Assembly (NCBI RefSeq): GCF_019112545.1 | Contig: NW_025064898.1 | Span: 398,578 to 462,577 of the forward strand | Direction: 5' to 3' | DNA: 64,000 nucleotides | Source: Guyanagaster necrorhizus | Lineage: Eukaryota; Basidiomycota; Agaricomycetes; Agaricales; Physalacriaceae | Part shown: in pieces, positions 35,351-47,536 of the stretch | How positions within the stretch are numbered: position 1 is the stretch's first letter | Layout of the letters: the number at the start of each line of letters is the position of its first letter | The notes under the pieces: model-generated | Told to the model about the DNA's origin: nothing | Seen by the model: the letters and a program-made list of their open reading frames with translations, nothing else | The model's database searches: none | Position numbers and translations under genes: made by a program

Positions 35351-37541
35351 ATGCAACCCATGCCAAATCGATTGGGACTTGGTCTGCGTCCACCTTTGCC
35401 GTCGTATGGCCAGGGTCCCTCAATGTCTGCTCTCGCACAGCAGCAACAGCAAATGCATTTTGTCCCACCGAATCAAAAATTCACGACGCTGTTCGTCGGG
35501 TCAATATCGGGAGGCATACAGGATGGTTTTTTGAACCAGCTGCTTTCTGTACGTGCTGGCATTCTTCTTTGGCGGATATCCTCGATAACCTGTTCGTGGC
35601 AGGCTTGCGGTCCTATCAAATCTTTCAAGCGCCTAATCACACCTGCGAACAAGCCTCAAGGTTTTGGCTTCGCAGAGTTCGAAGAACCTGATGGCGCTTT
35701 ACGGGCCCTAGAACTGCTCAACAACGTAGAATTGCCGGCGCTGGAAGATGGTTGTGCGAACAAGAAGCTCCTGGTGCGTCTATCCATTGCCTGCCAGTCA
35801 TTCTCGCCTACGTCGAGTATCATATAGGTGAAAGCTGACGAAAAAACGCGCGGCTTTTTGGATGCTTATCAATCACAGCGAATGGCAACGGACGTATGTC
35901 GTCTCCGTCGACTCTCAGGAATGTACTAACAACCACCCAGACTGACGAGGCGAGGCGAAAAGAATCTAAAGCTAAAATTGACGAGCTCGTCGACGAGATC
36001 AATAAGACGTCAGAAGATGCTGCCAACAATGGCCTGATAGACCGTGAAAAATACGTGATTCCACCCCATCTACACGATCTCCAAGAGGCCGATCTACCAG
36101 AAACACAGCGAGGCTTGGTTATCTCGGAGATTGCACAATTTCGTGAGAGGGCTGCGAAGCGTGAGCGGGAAAAGTTGCGAGAGGCTGCTTCTGGACCATC
36201 GGGGGCGCCGAGCGGACCGAAAATGCGAGAATGGGGAAAGCCACAGCCCACGACGTCAACGCCACCGAAGCAGCAAGGTTTCGGCAAAGGTGCACAAGGC
36301 TACAGTAAACCGGTGGGGTTTGTCAAAGCAGGAGAGGATAGATATTTAGATGACTTGCGGGCTGCGCCCGGTAAGGCGACTAAGACTGATGAGGAGCTGG
36401 AGTTTGAGAGGAGGGAAGCGCGGAAACGCGAAGAAGAGATTTCGTTCAGAGACGTGAGTCCTCTGCTTCTTTTTCATTTCTCTTGCTAAGACTGGTTCAA
36501 AGCGGGAACGGCGGTATGAGCCTCGAGAGCGAACGAGAATACTTGCTCTGGAACGCGCTATTCAGCGAGAGAGAGCTACTGGAGATGCAGAAGGACGGGA
36601 TAGAATTGAAATGCGAGCACGGCTAGATGTTTGGGATGATGACGAGAGTGACGAGCTGTTCTACGTTGATAGGTATGTGATCACTGTCAAACCAGTGCTC
36701 AGGTACTCATTACTACCAGGGTGCGGTGGCGACAAGGTCGGGCACGTCGCCTGGAAGCAGAAGAAGCTGCCGATGACAAGTCACGTCGATTTGAAGAACA
36801 AGAGGCTGAGAATCTTCGACGAGAGTCGGAAGACTTTTTAGCCCGCCAAATGGATGAGATGCAGGCGTTGGCTGAGGAACAAAGGAAAGCAGGGCTACTA
36901 CTGGATGATGGCGCCCCGGTGAAGCTTAACGTGTCGCTGGCCCCTGCACCTACGAAAGAGCCCGGAAATAAGGAGAAGGCAACTGTGTTCGTTCAAGAGG
37001 AGGAAGATGATGATGAAGTGAAGAAGAGGAAAGTTCCCCTTGTGAAGCTTGATTTCAGTGTCGCAGAGAGCAGTGAGCAGACCAGGGCAAGGTTGGAGAA
37101 GATCAAGGAGTCCGTACCGCATGATAAGGAGACTTTGTTCAAGGCCAAGGTACGCTGGGATGGTCTGTCCGATGTGCGTCTTTTCCCTTGTTCAAGATTA
37201 TCGGCCGCTGCTCACTTGTATGACAGATAATGATTGATAGGAAGCTGGAGCCTCTTGTTAAACGTCTTATGGTTAAATATCTTGGTGAGATGGAAGAGGA
37301 AGATCTAATCATGTTCGTTTTGGAGCATCTAAAGGATCATAAAGGTCCGCAAAAATTAGTTGAAGGTCTTGAACCAGTAAGTGTTTAGTAGGGCGGTTGA
37401 TTGTAATTGTAACTCCCTTGACTTTTTTAGGTGCTGGAAGAAGAGGCCATCGAACTGGTGATCAGCGTATGGCGTCAAGTCATCTTCGAGAGTATGGCAT
37501 ACGGCGAAGGTCTTCACAGTGAGAAGTTATTTGTTGACTAA
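35351..37541 (+). CDS. RBM25-like splicing factor (RRM + PWI)
   Basis: The N-terminal Pro/Gln-rich leader (MQPMPNRLGLGLRPP, then a QQQQQ run) is followed by an RRM. Its pieces are TTLFVGSISGGIQDGFLNQL, GPIKSFKRLITPANKPQGFG, FAEFEEPDGALRALELL and NKKLLVKADEKTRGFLDAY. A central Arg/Glu-rich region follows, and a C-terminal PWI domain: IDRKLEPLVKRLMVKYLGEM, then EDLIMFVLEHL, then VWRQVIFESMAYGE. RRM, RE-rich middle and PWI at the end is the RBM25 architecture. RBM25 is a spliceosome-associated regulator of splice-site choice in the nucleus. Exons start at ATG 35351 and are joined by at least seven introns, all GT-AG; several fall in the RE-rich part. Stop TAA at 37539-37541. No lesions were seen. 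Confidence 0.9.
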
Positions 37542-38217
37542 GCAACCTCGGGAGGTGCGTTGTGTAGTACTGGGCATTCTTGTCTACTGAGTGGTGTGCC
37601 GTGAGAGACTGCTAGTCTTAACGAATTTTGCTCGCGCTGGTCAGTCGCGGAGGAGTATTACATGGGAGATTGTACATGTCGTGAGTTCGCCATTTGAATG
37701 CAATCCACGAAACATAATGATATTTCACATTTCCCTTACCTCTGCCGCAATTGCACAAGATTACTCCCACATTCCTATCGCGAACGCGTTTGTTCGACAG
37801 CCCGGCTACGATGAGTACTTATAGTTCTCCATTTGATCCAAGTGTGCCAAGTACAGCACCTTTAGGTGATAACCTCATGACCCTGCCATCTGGCTTCTTT
37901 TTTCTGATTCACCCTCTTTTCGAATTCGGAGGTATGTCATCGATTCTCCCTTTCCAACTCTACGAGCGCCTACAAAGCGACGTTTTTCCAATAAACACGG
38001 TTCCACATCTGTCTGCTTTCGTTCGGTCTGAAAATGGCCATGTGATAAAAAGTGCACAGGCTTGCTTTGAAACTTCCTGGACGAAGTGGTCACTTGATGA
38101 TTCGCTGTCAATTGAAATACTGATCATCCCGGAACATCCTGTACGGAAATTATGTGGCTCGGTACTACTAGTATTTAAGAGGTGACAAACGGTTACGAGC
38201 ACCCCGTCCCCATCTTG
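37542..38217. other. Intergenic region, trehalase promoter
   Basis: 676 bp between RBM25 and the trehalase ATG. A TATA-like TATTTAAG lies at about 38171-38178, some 40 bp before the start codon. A 124-codon open frame inside this stretch (ending 38185) shows no recognisable motif and was not called. Confidence 0.4.
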
Positions 38218-41035
38218 ATGGCAGCGTTAAAGGTGATTGTAGCGTCGATATGCTTTCAGGGAATTTTGGCACAGTCGTCGTCTGAGACAACTGTCTCTAC
38301 GGCTGTCCCAAGCCCATCTGCGGCGCTTGATTCTCCTCTGCCTTCGCAGGTCCCGGATCCTCCCACGCAGGCCTGGTGTCCATCTGAAATCTTTTGCGCT
38401 GGTCCAGTGGGTTGCTTCCATGCGGAATGCAGCTAAATTAGGCTGAAGGCGTCTTGTTTAGTTATTACAAACAGTGAATGTAGCCGCGCTGTATTCCGAT
38501 CCCAAGACCTTTGTAGACAAGGTGCGCACCCAAAAGAGTCGTTGATTGAAATTGCCGACATCCTTTGGAGCCCACGAACAAACCGGCTGAGGATGTACTA
38601 TTTGACTTCGAAAACCTAACGAGCGGCAACGTCACTGAGGGCCAAATTGTGGATTTTGTCGATGCCGACTTCCGTGGGGAAGGTCTGGAATTGGAGGCGC
38701 TGACTTTGGACAATTTCAACGAGGATCCCCCGTTCTTGGCAAACGTATCTGATTCCCTACTGAGAGCTTGGGCGCAAACTGTTCATGGGTACTGGACTCA
38801 GCTGATTCGCACGACCAATTCTTCCGTCCTGTGTTCAGGAACAGCCTGCGAGAGCTCTCTGATTCCCTTGAATCATACCTTCGTCGTGCCAGGTCGTTCA
38901 CCGTCTTGTGATTGTAGAGAAGAGGACTGACGTCACCACACAGGCGGCCGATTCCGTGAACAATATTACTGGGACAGTTTTTGGATTGTCGAAGGTCTCC
39001 TTGAGTCGCAATTATACGACATAGTCAATGATACACTGCAAAATTTCATGGACGAGCTAGACACCATCGGATTCATTCCGAATGGTGGACGAATCTATTG
39101 TAAGGAGCGAATTAGCGATCTTCCATCACTGGCTCACGTAATGTCCATTGTCCAGACCTGAACAGGTCCCAGCCGCCTTTATTTATCCAGGTAAGTCGAT
39201 AAGTTGTAGATGTTCGTTGAGTCACGGAGAAATCGTAGATGCTGTTCCGCTACATCACTGTGACGAATGATACAAGTATATTAACCAGAGCGTTGCCACT
39301 TGCTGAGGTATAGTCTCGCCATCCACATTTATATAATTTCAGTCCGTGTTCTACAGAAAGAACTAGATTGGTGGCAAGAGAACCGCACGGTCAATGTGAC
39401 GAGCCCATCAACTAATAAAGTACACGAGATGGCTCGGTATGCTGTCAACAACACTGCACCAAGGCCCGAGTCCTACCTCACTGGTACGTTTGAAATACTC
39501 CTGAAAGAGGGTCTGATTCAAACATACTTCAAGATTACTTGACCGCTAATGGACCCGATGTTTCGCCACCATTAAATGAAAGTCAGCGCTCCTCTCTGTA
39601 TGCTGAGCTTGCCAGTGGTGCCGAAACAGGTTCCTGGGTCTTTTTATTGACCCCTCAACATAATACTGACTTTGACAATAGGATGGGATTATACCTCCCG
39701 TTGGTTCAGCAATCCAGCCGCAGGAAATTCGGATCTGAAGCAGTTAAATGTTCGAAACACGATACCTGTTGATTTGAACAGTATCTTATGTACGTCATGA
39801 TCTCATCGACGTTCGACGCGAGATTCAAGCCCTCAATATAGATAGAAATCATATAATCATGGAGCAACTATACTCGGACAACGAAACTGCGGCTATGAAA
39901 CATCATGACAAAGCCACTTCTGTCCGTGAAGGGATCCTTGACTTGTCATGGAACTCGACGAAGGCAAGTACTTCGATAATGATCATCATGTTCGAAGAAA
40001 TTGATAAATCTTAGATGGGCTTCTATGATTTTAATATTGCATCCGGAACGCAAAATCACGTGTTTTCTGCTGCCTCGTATTATCCAGTGTGGTCTGGTAT
40101 CACTCCCGTGGAAATTCTGAGGAGCGCAGAGGATGCTTTCAAATATTTCGCTCCCCTCAATCTGGTCCTTAAACGTTACAACGGCACATTTCCAAGTACA
40201 TTTTTGGATACCAGCCTTCAATGGTGTGTGCTGGCCATTGGATCGGATTTGTATGTGTAACTAACTCCTGAGCAAGGGATTTTCCTAACACATGGGCGCC
40301 TCATCAATACATCATCCTCCAAGCCCTTCGTGCTCTACCCTCCCACATCGCCGATGTTACGCTTTTCGCGCTGTCTTCTAATCAGTCCTCGTTTAATCTT
40401 TTACCCGCCGACCAACTTGGTATCTCGGAATCTCAGCTTCCCAGCCAAACGCTTCTATCAGGCGTAAATGCAACTAATTTGGGCCATCAGGCCGACATCA
40501 ACACTTTGAATGGAACGGTTCTGAACGGTGGGAACACTACGATCTATGAAGGTTGGTCCCAGACCCTCCAGAGAGAGCTCGCAAATAGGTATTTTGCTAG
40601 CGCATTTTGCAGTTGGTGTGTTGATCTTCCTCCCATGTCATGAGATTTGCTGAGCCGGTTGCAGGCATGCGACAGGCGGCGAAATACCGGGTATTTTACC
40701 CCGTCTTTCTGATGCTGAGCTCAATGTGACGCAGAGCGTCAACAATACCGGTAATGTAGGTTGTCAAGCAATGTCGTGCTTCTGCAAATTGTATTGAAAA
40801 TTCGCAGATGTTTGAGAAATTCTCGAGCCTGGACATTGATTCTGCCGGCCGTGGAGGGGAATACACAGTACAGGTGATGTAGCCTGAATCATATGACTTG
40901 AACTCACTAGCTCACGATCCACCTGCACAGGCTGGCTTTGGATGGACCAACGGTGTCGTTCTCTGGATAGCGAGCGTATACGGAGATATCTTGGCAACAC
41001 CAAATTGCCCTGCTTTATTGGCCAACACGGCATAA
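38218..41035 (+). CDS. Secreted trehalase, glycoside hydrolase family 37
   Basis: Starts with a signal peptide (MAALKVIVASICFQGILAQ) and a Ser/Pro-rich linker, then VNVAALYSDPKTFVDK. The first trehalase signature is split by an intron: VPGGRFREQYYWDSFW near 38887-38985. The general-acid region reads GWDYTSRWFSN (about 39683-39715). The second signature QWDFPNTWAPHQYII is formed across the intron at 40224-40276. The base region reads MFEKFSSLDID and is followed by GRGGEYTVQAGFGWTNGV. Many N-x-S/T sequons agree with secretion. The enzyme hydrolyses trehalose to two glucose; the signal peptide indicates an acid, extracellular or vacuolar form. It has about a dozen short introns. The first intron donor is ambiguous (GTGGGT or GTTGCT, 4 bp apart; the latter keeps frame). 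Stop at 41033-41035. Confidence 0.92.
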
Positions 41036-41728
41036 AGAAAATTCAACCTCCGGTTCCGTCGCCAGCTTTGTGGGCAATTCCAAGACCTTAGTAGTAGTCT
41101 TTGTCAGCTTCTTAACTCTCTAAACAATGCAGGACAATTTTACTCCTCCAAGCAATGAAGATGAAGAGGGCTTATGTACTTGAAACACTGGCTTTTGCAC
41201 TTAACTCAGGCCAAACAATGTTGTCCGACTATCGTTCTTTGTGTCGGTGCCGGCGCAATTCACCATGTAAAAGAATCACGTTCATGTGCGCCTTTACGTT
41301 TCCATCGGTTCTTTTAGGAAAACGGCCATGAGGTCTTTGCAGGTTCCCCTCGAGTTGCTATCCATAGTACCCGGTTATAAATCGTATCCGGTCCCTGCCT
41401 CTGATTTCTGATGACTCTTACGAGGGCGCTCTTGGATGCTCGGATGCGAGTTCACCATTTTCGACCCCCACGGCCGCGCGGAATTTCACAGTCCACATCC
41501 AGCTTCGGCGACTTTCGTAGCACCGCGAAGTATAAGCTATTAAATCTCTCCCTCTGGCATCAAAATCACTAATTGATTTTTCGTGAGCTAAAAGAAATCA
41601 ACTTCTCGTGATGAGTTCTCATGACTTGTCAGGCCCACGACGATATTTGGCCCTTCTTTGAGTGAGCTATAAAGATACCTTGCTAGTATTTCTGTACGTC
41701 GTTCATCCCAGGCCGCTGTGCGATTGAC
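41036..41728. other. Intergenic spacer, esterase promoter
   Basis: About 690 bp. No gene was recognised. It contains GGTTATAAATCG near 41374, too far upstream to be the esterase TATA box. Confidence 0.4.
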
Positions 41729-44072
41729 ATGTTTTCGCAGCTTCTGATTTTTGTTGGTTTTCACGCCTGTATTGTCGCTTCCGCAGTTATTTCGGGCCGC
41801 GCTGCTCCTACTGTGACTCTCGACTCTGCAACGTTCACCGGGACAACATCTGGGTCTGTCTCGCAGTTCCTGGGCATCCCATTCGCGCAACCTCCGTGAG
41901 TTATTCCTGAGCACCAGTTCGGGAGGTACTTAGTCCTCCCATCCTAGCACTGGAGATCTTCGTTTCAGGCTACCGGAAACTCTTCCAGCGTACAATGGGT
42001 CGTATGATGCCACCGCTTTTGGACCATCTTGTCCGCAACAGGCCGTGAAGCTGCCGGACCTAACAGGGCTATCAGCGGAAGTTGTGGATTACATCGTCAA
42101 CTCCATCTTCAATGCTATTCTTCCTGATGATGAGGATTGTGATTACGCGCCTTATTTCTCACATATGCGACGTTAATATTTCTTAGGTCTGACTATCAAT
42201 GTTTTGACGCCAGCGACCGCCACTTCAACTTCTGGACTTCCTGTTCTCGCGGTGCGTAATATGTCATGATCTGGTGCCATCAGCTCAAGAAACGCCTCAT
42301 CAGTGGATTTTTGGAGGTAAAAATATTCACTGCTATATATTGCTCAGATTCTTCTGATAGAATCTACCTAAAGGTGGCTTTGAGGTTGGTGGCACGGCTA
42401 TGTTTGTGGCTTCTATCATTAGACCCATCCGTATTGCTTGACCGCAAGTTCTCTTTACAGGTACGACGGCACCAGCATTGTTGCTCGGTCAATCGCACTG
42501 AATCAACCAGTAATATATGTTTCGATGAATTATCGAGTTTCTGGTGCGTTGTTTCTCCTTATTCTGCCAGAATTTCGTTCATGAATTTGTTCAAGGCTTC
42601 GGTTTTCTTGCAAGTAAGGAAGTCCAAGAAGCTGCTGTTGGAAACCTCGGACTCCATGATCGTATGTTCCTGACCTTCGCTGTATAAATTGACTATCTGA
42701 TACTCACTTTCTTCAGAAAGAGAGGCTCTGAGATGGATTCAGAAGTATATAACTGCTTTTGGTGGCGATCCTACGAAAGTGACAATGTGCGTCCAATGAG
42801 AATTCTCTCGCAGCTTTAAATTGACAAGTTACAACTCATTTGGATAGATGGGGCGAATCTGCTGGAGCCATTTCGGCTGCAATGCATATGATTGCCTACG
42901 ACGGTGACACGCAAGGTCTTTTTCGTGCAGCCTTCATGCAATCAGGGTCTCCGATCCCCGTTGGAGATCTTGAGGGCGGCCAGAAATGTATGCTTGAACC
43001 TGGAAGATGCCTCAGAAATTCCCCATTTCTGATTATATTTTACTTCAGATTACGATGATGTCGTGGTTCAGACGGGCTGCTCTGACTCTGCCGATACCCT
43101 CAGTTGTTTGAGGACGGTCTCATACGCAACTCTGAAAGCGGCAATCGACAATTCGCCCTTCATATTTGACTACCAGGTGGGTGGTCTTGTAAATGTTTCT
43201 ATGATTCACATTAAACCTCTGTCAGTCATTGGTTTTGGCGTGGCTACCTCGTGCAGACGGCGTACTCTTCTCCGATAATCCACAGCGGCTCGTACAACAA
43301 GGCAAAATTGCTAATGTTCCCTTAGTGAGCGGTATGTGTGTCAAGTTGATAACTTCAAGAAGTCGTTGCTTATAATAGATTCAACTAGGCGACTGTGATG
43401 ATGAGGGAACGTTGTTTTCCTTGTCAACGCTCAATGTCACGTGAGTGAATCGACCATTTTCTGGTGCTGTGACTTAGCTCATGTCTCACAGGACAGATGC
43501 CGAGGTCGCAACATATTTGAGCACTGTGACTTTCCCGAATATTACAGATCAGGAACTTGCCACGTTGCTGGAGCTCTATCCTGAGGATCCTCTCGAAGGG
43601 TCTCCGTATGATACCGGAATATTGAACATCCTAACGCCCCAATTCAAGAGGATCGCATCCTTCCAGGGAGATGCGGTATTCCAAGCGCCTCGCAGGTTCT
43701 TCTTACAAAACCTTTCCGGAAAGCAAAATATATGGGCCTTTTGTAAGTAGTATATTAAGCTTTTCAACCCACATTTCATGATTCTTTGTAGTGAATAAGC
43801 GCCTCAAGCTCGTTCCAATCTTGGGGTCATTCCACGCCAGTGATATCCTCAATGTTTACTTCGGCGGAGACATGGTAGACTACCTTGTTCGTTTCGCCGC
43901 TACTTTGAATCCCAACGGAAGCACCGGTATTCAATGGCCCCAATGGACTAACAGTTCGCCCAATCTACTCACGTTCAACGACGGTCTCACCCCTTTGACC
44001 ATCACGCAAGACACATTCCGTAGCGATGCTATAAATGGCTTGTCGGAAATCTTATTGGAAAATCCAATTTGA
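41729..44072 (+). CDS. Secreted type-B carboxylesterase/lipase
   Basis: A signal peptide (MFSQLLIFVGFHACIVAS) precedes a typical carboxylesterase fold: TVTLDSATFTGTTSGSVSQF, LGIPFAQPPLPETLPAYNGS, and the EDCLTINVLTPAT signature assembled across an intron. The oxyanion hole GGGFEVGGTAMYDG is split by two introns. The nucleophile elbow is TIWGESAGAISAAMH (Ser near 42855). The acid is in VSGDCDDEGTLFS (Glu near 43405) and the base in SFHASDILNVYFGG (His near 43838). The last exon ends LSEILLENPI. The product hydrolyses carboxylic esters outside the cell; fungal members include sterol esterases, lipases and feruloyl-type enzymes, and the sequence alone does not settle which. About ten introns of 30-100 bp. 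The frame is intact once introns are removed. Confidence 0.9.
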
Positions 44073-44555
44073 TCAGTCTTGAATAACAATACCCTTTCAA
44101 TTTCATGTATACATCTGACATTCATTCATTATACGTATTGGCTACTTATTAGTAACGTACCGACTCGTACCGATTGCACCGCTCAGTTTGGAACAACGTT
44201 TCTCCGACCACAGCCACCGATTTGCCGACACGGTTTTCGCTGATAAAATTGATATCACAAACGCCAGCAAGACTCAATATGTGCAAAACGCACGAAATAT
44301 CGACCTCATGCGTGCTGTGCCTCAGCAAGGACTGGGGGGGTTAAGTGAAACTAAGAGACTCGACTTGGTCCTATCATATCGCTACGCACAGATCCCATCA
44401 TCTTGAAGTTCAATTTCATTTTGTTGTCACTGTAAAGCGGCGTCAAGCATGACAATACCGGTATTATCGTTGGAAATGATAGCGGTAATTTGCTATCTTA
44501 TACTGTAAACTTGACCGATCTTGCTTTGTTCACGCATAGAAGTCTTGAGGAAGTA
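44073..44555. other. Intergenic spacer
   Basis: About 480 bp after the esterase. No coding exon or repeat was recognised. Confidence 0.4.
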
Positions 44556-44635
44556 AAACTGCGACGAACCGATCTTCGAACAATGAAGACAATTACTTAG
44601 CGTCGAATTTCGTTATAGGCGATGACAGAGTAGGA
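44553..44635 (-). pseudogene. Fragment of the 3' end of the coiled-coil gene
   Basis: Read on the minus strand this piece matches the last exon of the coiled-coil gene at 47590-47670. Shared blocks are CTATAACGAAATTCGACG (one change) and AGATCGGTTCGTC, the codons for ITKFD and RRSVR in the parent. The stretch between the blocks is diverged. It lies in the same orientation as the parent, about 3.0 kb away, with the AAA-ATPase-like pseudogene between them. Confidence 0.6.
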
Positions 44636-44803
44636 CGGTTCTAGAAGATTACACAGTGACAGGTTGATCTAACGAAGATCAGGGTCTAAGCACATACTAA
44701 GGATATGATGCTACTCATACGCAAATTTGTTTAGATCGTACTGGGCTTCTCTCTAGCATGTACAAGTCTACAAAGTTATAATACTACGAGGATTACTAGA
44801 ACC

Positions 44804-46540
44804 TCAGGGTTGCCTTTGTATGGGTTCCGCGGTGGCAGTCGCCCCAGCTTCCCAACCATTGCCGTATCTCCTCAGTCTCGTCACCAAAACTTGACGACCA
44901 CCAGCGATGACAACAACAGCGTACCCTATTAAACGCGAATTTTTCTTCGCTGCCAAATCCTGAATATCAGCGCTATTCAAGGAGCTGAGTAACTGAGGCA
45001 CAACCGCATGCTTGACAAAGTGTTCGACTACCGAATGCTTCCGGCGATGACCTTTTTGGTGATTGATTGGATGTTCTGAGAAACTTTGTCGGCTCGTGAA
45101 GGTCAGAAGAGAGTACTCTATAATATACAAGGAGCTCGAGAAGGGTTTTGTCGAGGTCAAACTAGAAAGCAAATTAAGAAAGAGAGATTCGAAATAATTT
45201 TGGTACTAGCGGATTTGACACTGGTGACACGTAACCAAAATAAGTATCCGGATACTCTATCGGTGGAAACCGTCATCTTGAATGCCATTCGCTCCTACCA
45301 GCTGATGAATGATGTTGTTTCTACGGGAAGCAACCGCTTCAATCAAGCCATAACCAAAATTTTGACATCTTCAAAAGTGACCATGCGATTATGTTGGAGT
45401 TCCTCCTTGAAAAATCAGCGTAGGTTTTAGACCTTGGGCTACGCGTACTTGTATAGCAGCCAAACAGGTGCCAGTTTTGAAAACCGACATCACCTGACTT
45501 CGTCAGTGGGTTTAGCCCAGTGTCGTTGTCAATACCCATCTTGTTCATGGGGACAGCGACATATGCTTTGCTCAGCCCGCAAAGCACAGAAAAGAAGGGG
45601 TGGAAAGAAATGTTCGACAGGATGATTCCGTCGGTAGTTGCTAGAGGGGTGAGTCCCGTCATAAAAGCACGGCCAATAACACCTTCCTGTAGATATGGCT
45701 TAAGCAAACTTCAGAAGTGTTCCATCGTTAGACAAAGTGGAATGTTTCGCCAGGGGATGCCATCGGCGGCATGGTGCTGGATGAAGTACTTTATTCCATA
45801 GTCATCTTCCAAGTCGACAAGAACGTAAACCTGTCTCGAAGGGGAATTAGGATAAACATTACACTATTAACAGCTTTCATCCCGTCCTCCAACAAGTAGT
45901 CTGAGACCAAATCGATCGTCATTTGGAAGACGACATGCATATCCTCATGCCGAATATTGAGAGGCTCCTCTGTACGATAATGCAGGAGATCATCAGGAAC
46001 TTGGATGCAACCACCAGAACTGTCGAAGTCCAACGAGAAGATCGTCATAAAATGATTGGACCACAGAATCATCGGTGAAAGGTGATAGATTGAATCTCAG
46101 AGCAAACCGCCTTCTGAATATCTTTGTTCCCGATGCGCAGTCCTCGTCTGAATATCAGCGTCGAAGTCAATTGAGCACATGAAACCAAAAACCTCAAATG
46201 TTTTTTCATGGGAGTCTGCAAATGCTACTCCGTGATAACATTTGAGCATGTCAATGAATAGGCTCTTGCCAAAGTGTTTTGGACGGTAGAACATTGCGGC
46301 AGCCGGACAGGTTTGTTCGATATGGACAATGTAAAGCATTTTATCATAGAATTAGTGATTCTCCCGCCGCATAAGGTTAACCCCTGTGGAAATCTCCAGC
46401 GGAGGCCCCCTGCGTATTGCGGCGCTTGTGGCGAAGGACAAGCCGAATCAACGAGAATTCCATCGTTTTGAGAGTTTCCGAAGCCAACACCTCTCTGAAG
46501 TGTGGTGAGCAGGAGGAACATGACATATGAAATCCGTACA
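44804..46540 (-). pseudogene. AAA-ATPase-like gene, copy 2, lacking the nuclease core
   Basis: Homologous to copy 1 at 2.1-4.6 kb in order and intron positions. Visible pieces are HFGKSLFIDMLKCYHGVAF (Walker-A-like, with the second basic residue changed), VYVLVDLEDDYGIKYFI (about 45780-45830), GLTPLATTDGIILSNISFHP, VFKTGTCLAAIQ and the C-terminal VVEHFVKHAVVPQLLSSL, VLVTRLRRYGNGWEAG. An in-frame TGA at 45711-45713 replaces a Trp codon of copy 1. After the SRQSFSEHP-equivalent stretch (about 45070), sequence matching roughly 3726-4305 of copy 1 is absent, which removes the PD-(D/E)XK catalytic region. Further frame breaks occur near 46000 and 45500. Confidence 0.75.
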
Positions 46541-47536
46541 TTTTCATGACTGAAGCTCCTTGACAGGGATAAACGGACAGTGCATAGTCGACGAAGCTCT
46601 ACAGCAGCAGGCGAACTTACTGAGTTTTGTTTTGTCTTGCAGTCAGTGAGTTAATAGGAAGAAGCGAGGCGTTTTGATGTCTTTTCGTGGATTGGTGGTA
46701 GCAACGGTAGAATGAAATCAAGACTTCAGGACACCGGCTATCGGCGTGAATGTCTAGGTCACCTGTTGCTGGCTATCACGGTTCAGATGATCATCGATCA
46801 GCTTGGGCTTCAATTACGCTATTGCAATATGGGTAAGAGTCGGGGATGGAAGCGGGTAAGTATCATGTATCGTGTCACCTTCAGCAATTTCTATCCATAT
46901 CAAAGGGACGCAAACATTCTTTATATGCAGAAAAACAACATTTTCGGATTGCAGAGAGATACGACGCGACGAAACGGCAACGATGGCGCCAAAAAAAAGT
47001 TATCAGGAAAGGTAACATTTGTCGTCGTTTGGCACATCGCGGATTCTACCCGCTACCATTGGAGACGATGAATGAAGGTAATTTGCCATGGGTTATATAG
47101 CAAATTTGAGGAATCTTCAATTCACAATGGTTGAACACATTTTGCCTCTTAGTATGCGTCTCCTATAGAGTACGGGTTTGGCCTCCTCTAACGACGGCCA
47201 TCTAATGTTGAATATTTACACTGAAGCGAGAAGCTGTGTACTGCTACTACAACCTTTCGTGATTAGCAATTCATTGTGCGTGTACAAGGGGCAGTATGAA
47301 ACCAAGGCAACGCGATCCAGGATTGAGAAACAAGAAGAATGCAAGAAAGAGTCCCAGTGGTCAATCAGAGAGTGCAGAGTGTGTAACCAAGAAACAGGAA
47401 TTCCAGTAGTTCATCAACGTCGTTTTCGCGGCTTAACCTTAGATGTCGGCTCGTTAGTCTAAAATTTACCTATTAGTCCGCTCTTCGTCGGTCCAAAGAA
47501 TGTACAATACAGACCTTCTTGTCGCCTGCCTGTATT
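46541..47536. other. Gene-poor spacer
   Basis: About 1 kb. Open frames of up to 119 codons on the plus strand (46712-47071) carry no recognised motif, and intron-like signals are ambiguous. Nothing is called. Confidence 0.4.

Noticed and set aside
37811..38185. 124-codon open frame just upstream of trehalase
   Set aside because: No recognisable domain, and it ends only 32 bp before the trehalase ATG, in the expected promoter or leader region.
46712..47071. Open frame of 119 codons on the plus strand between the ATPase pseudogene and the coiled-coil gene
   Set aside because: No recognised motif and no convincing splice partners. Neither frame in this stretch looks constrained.
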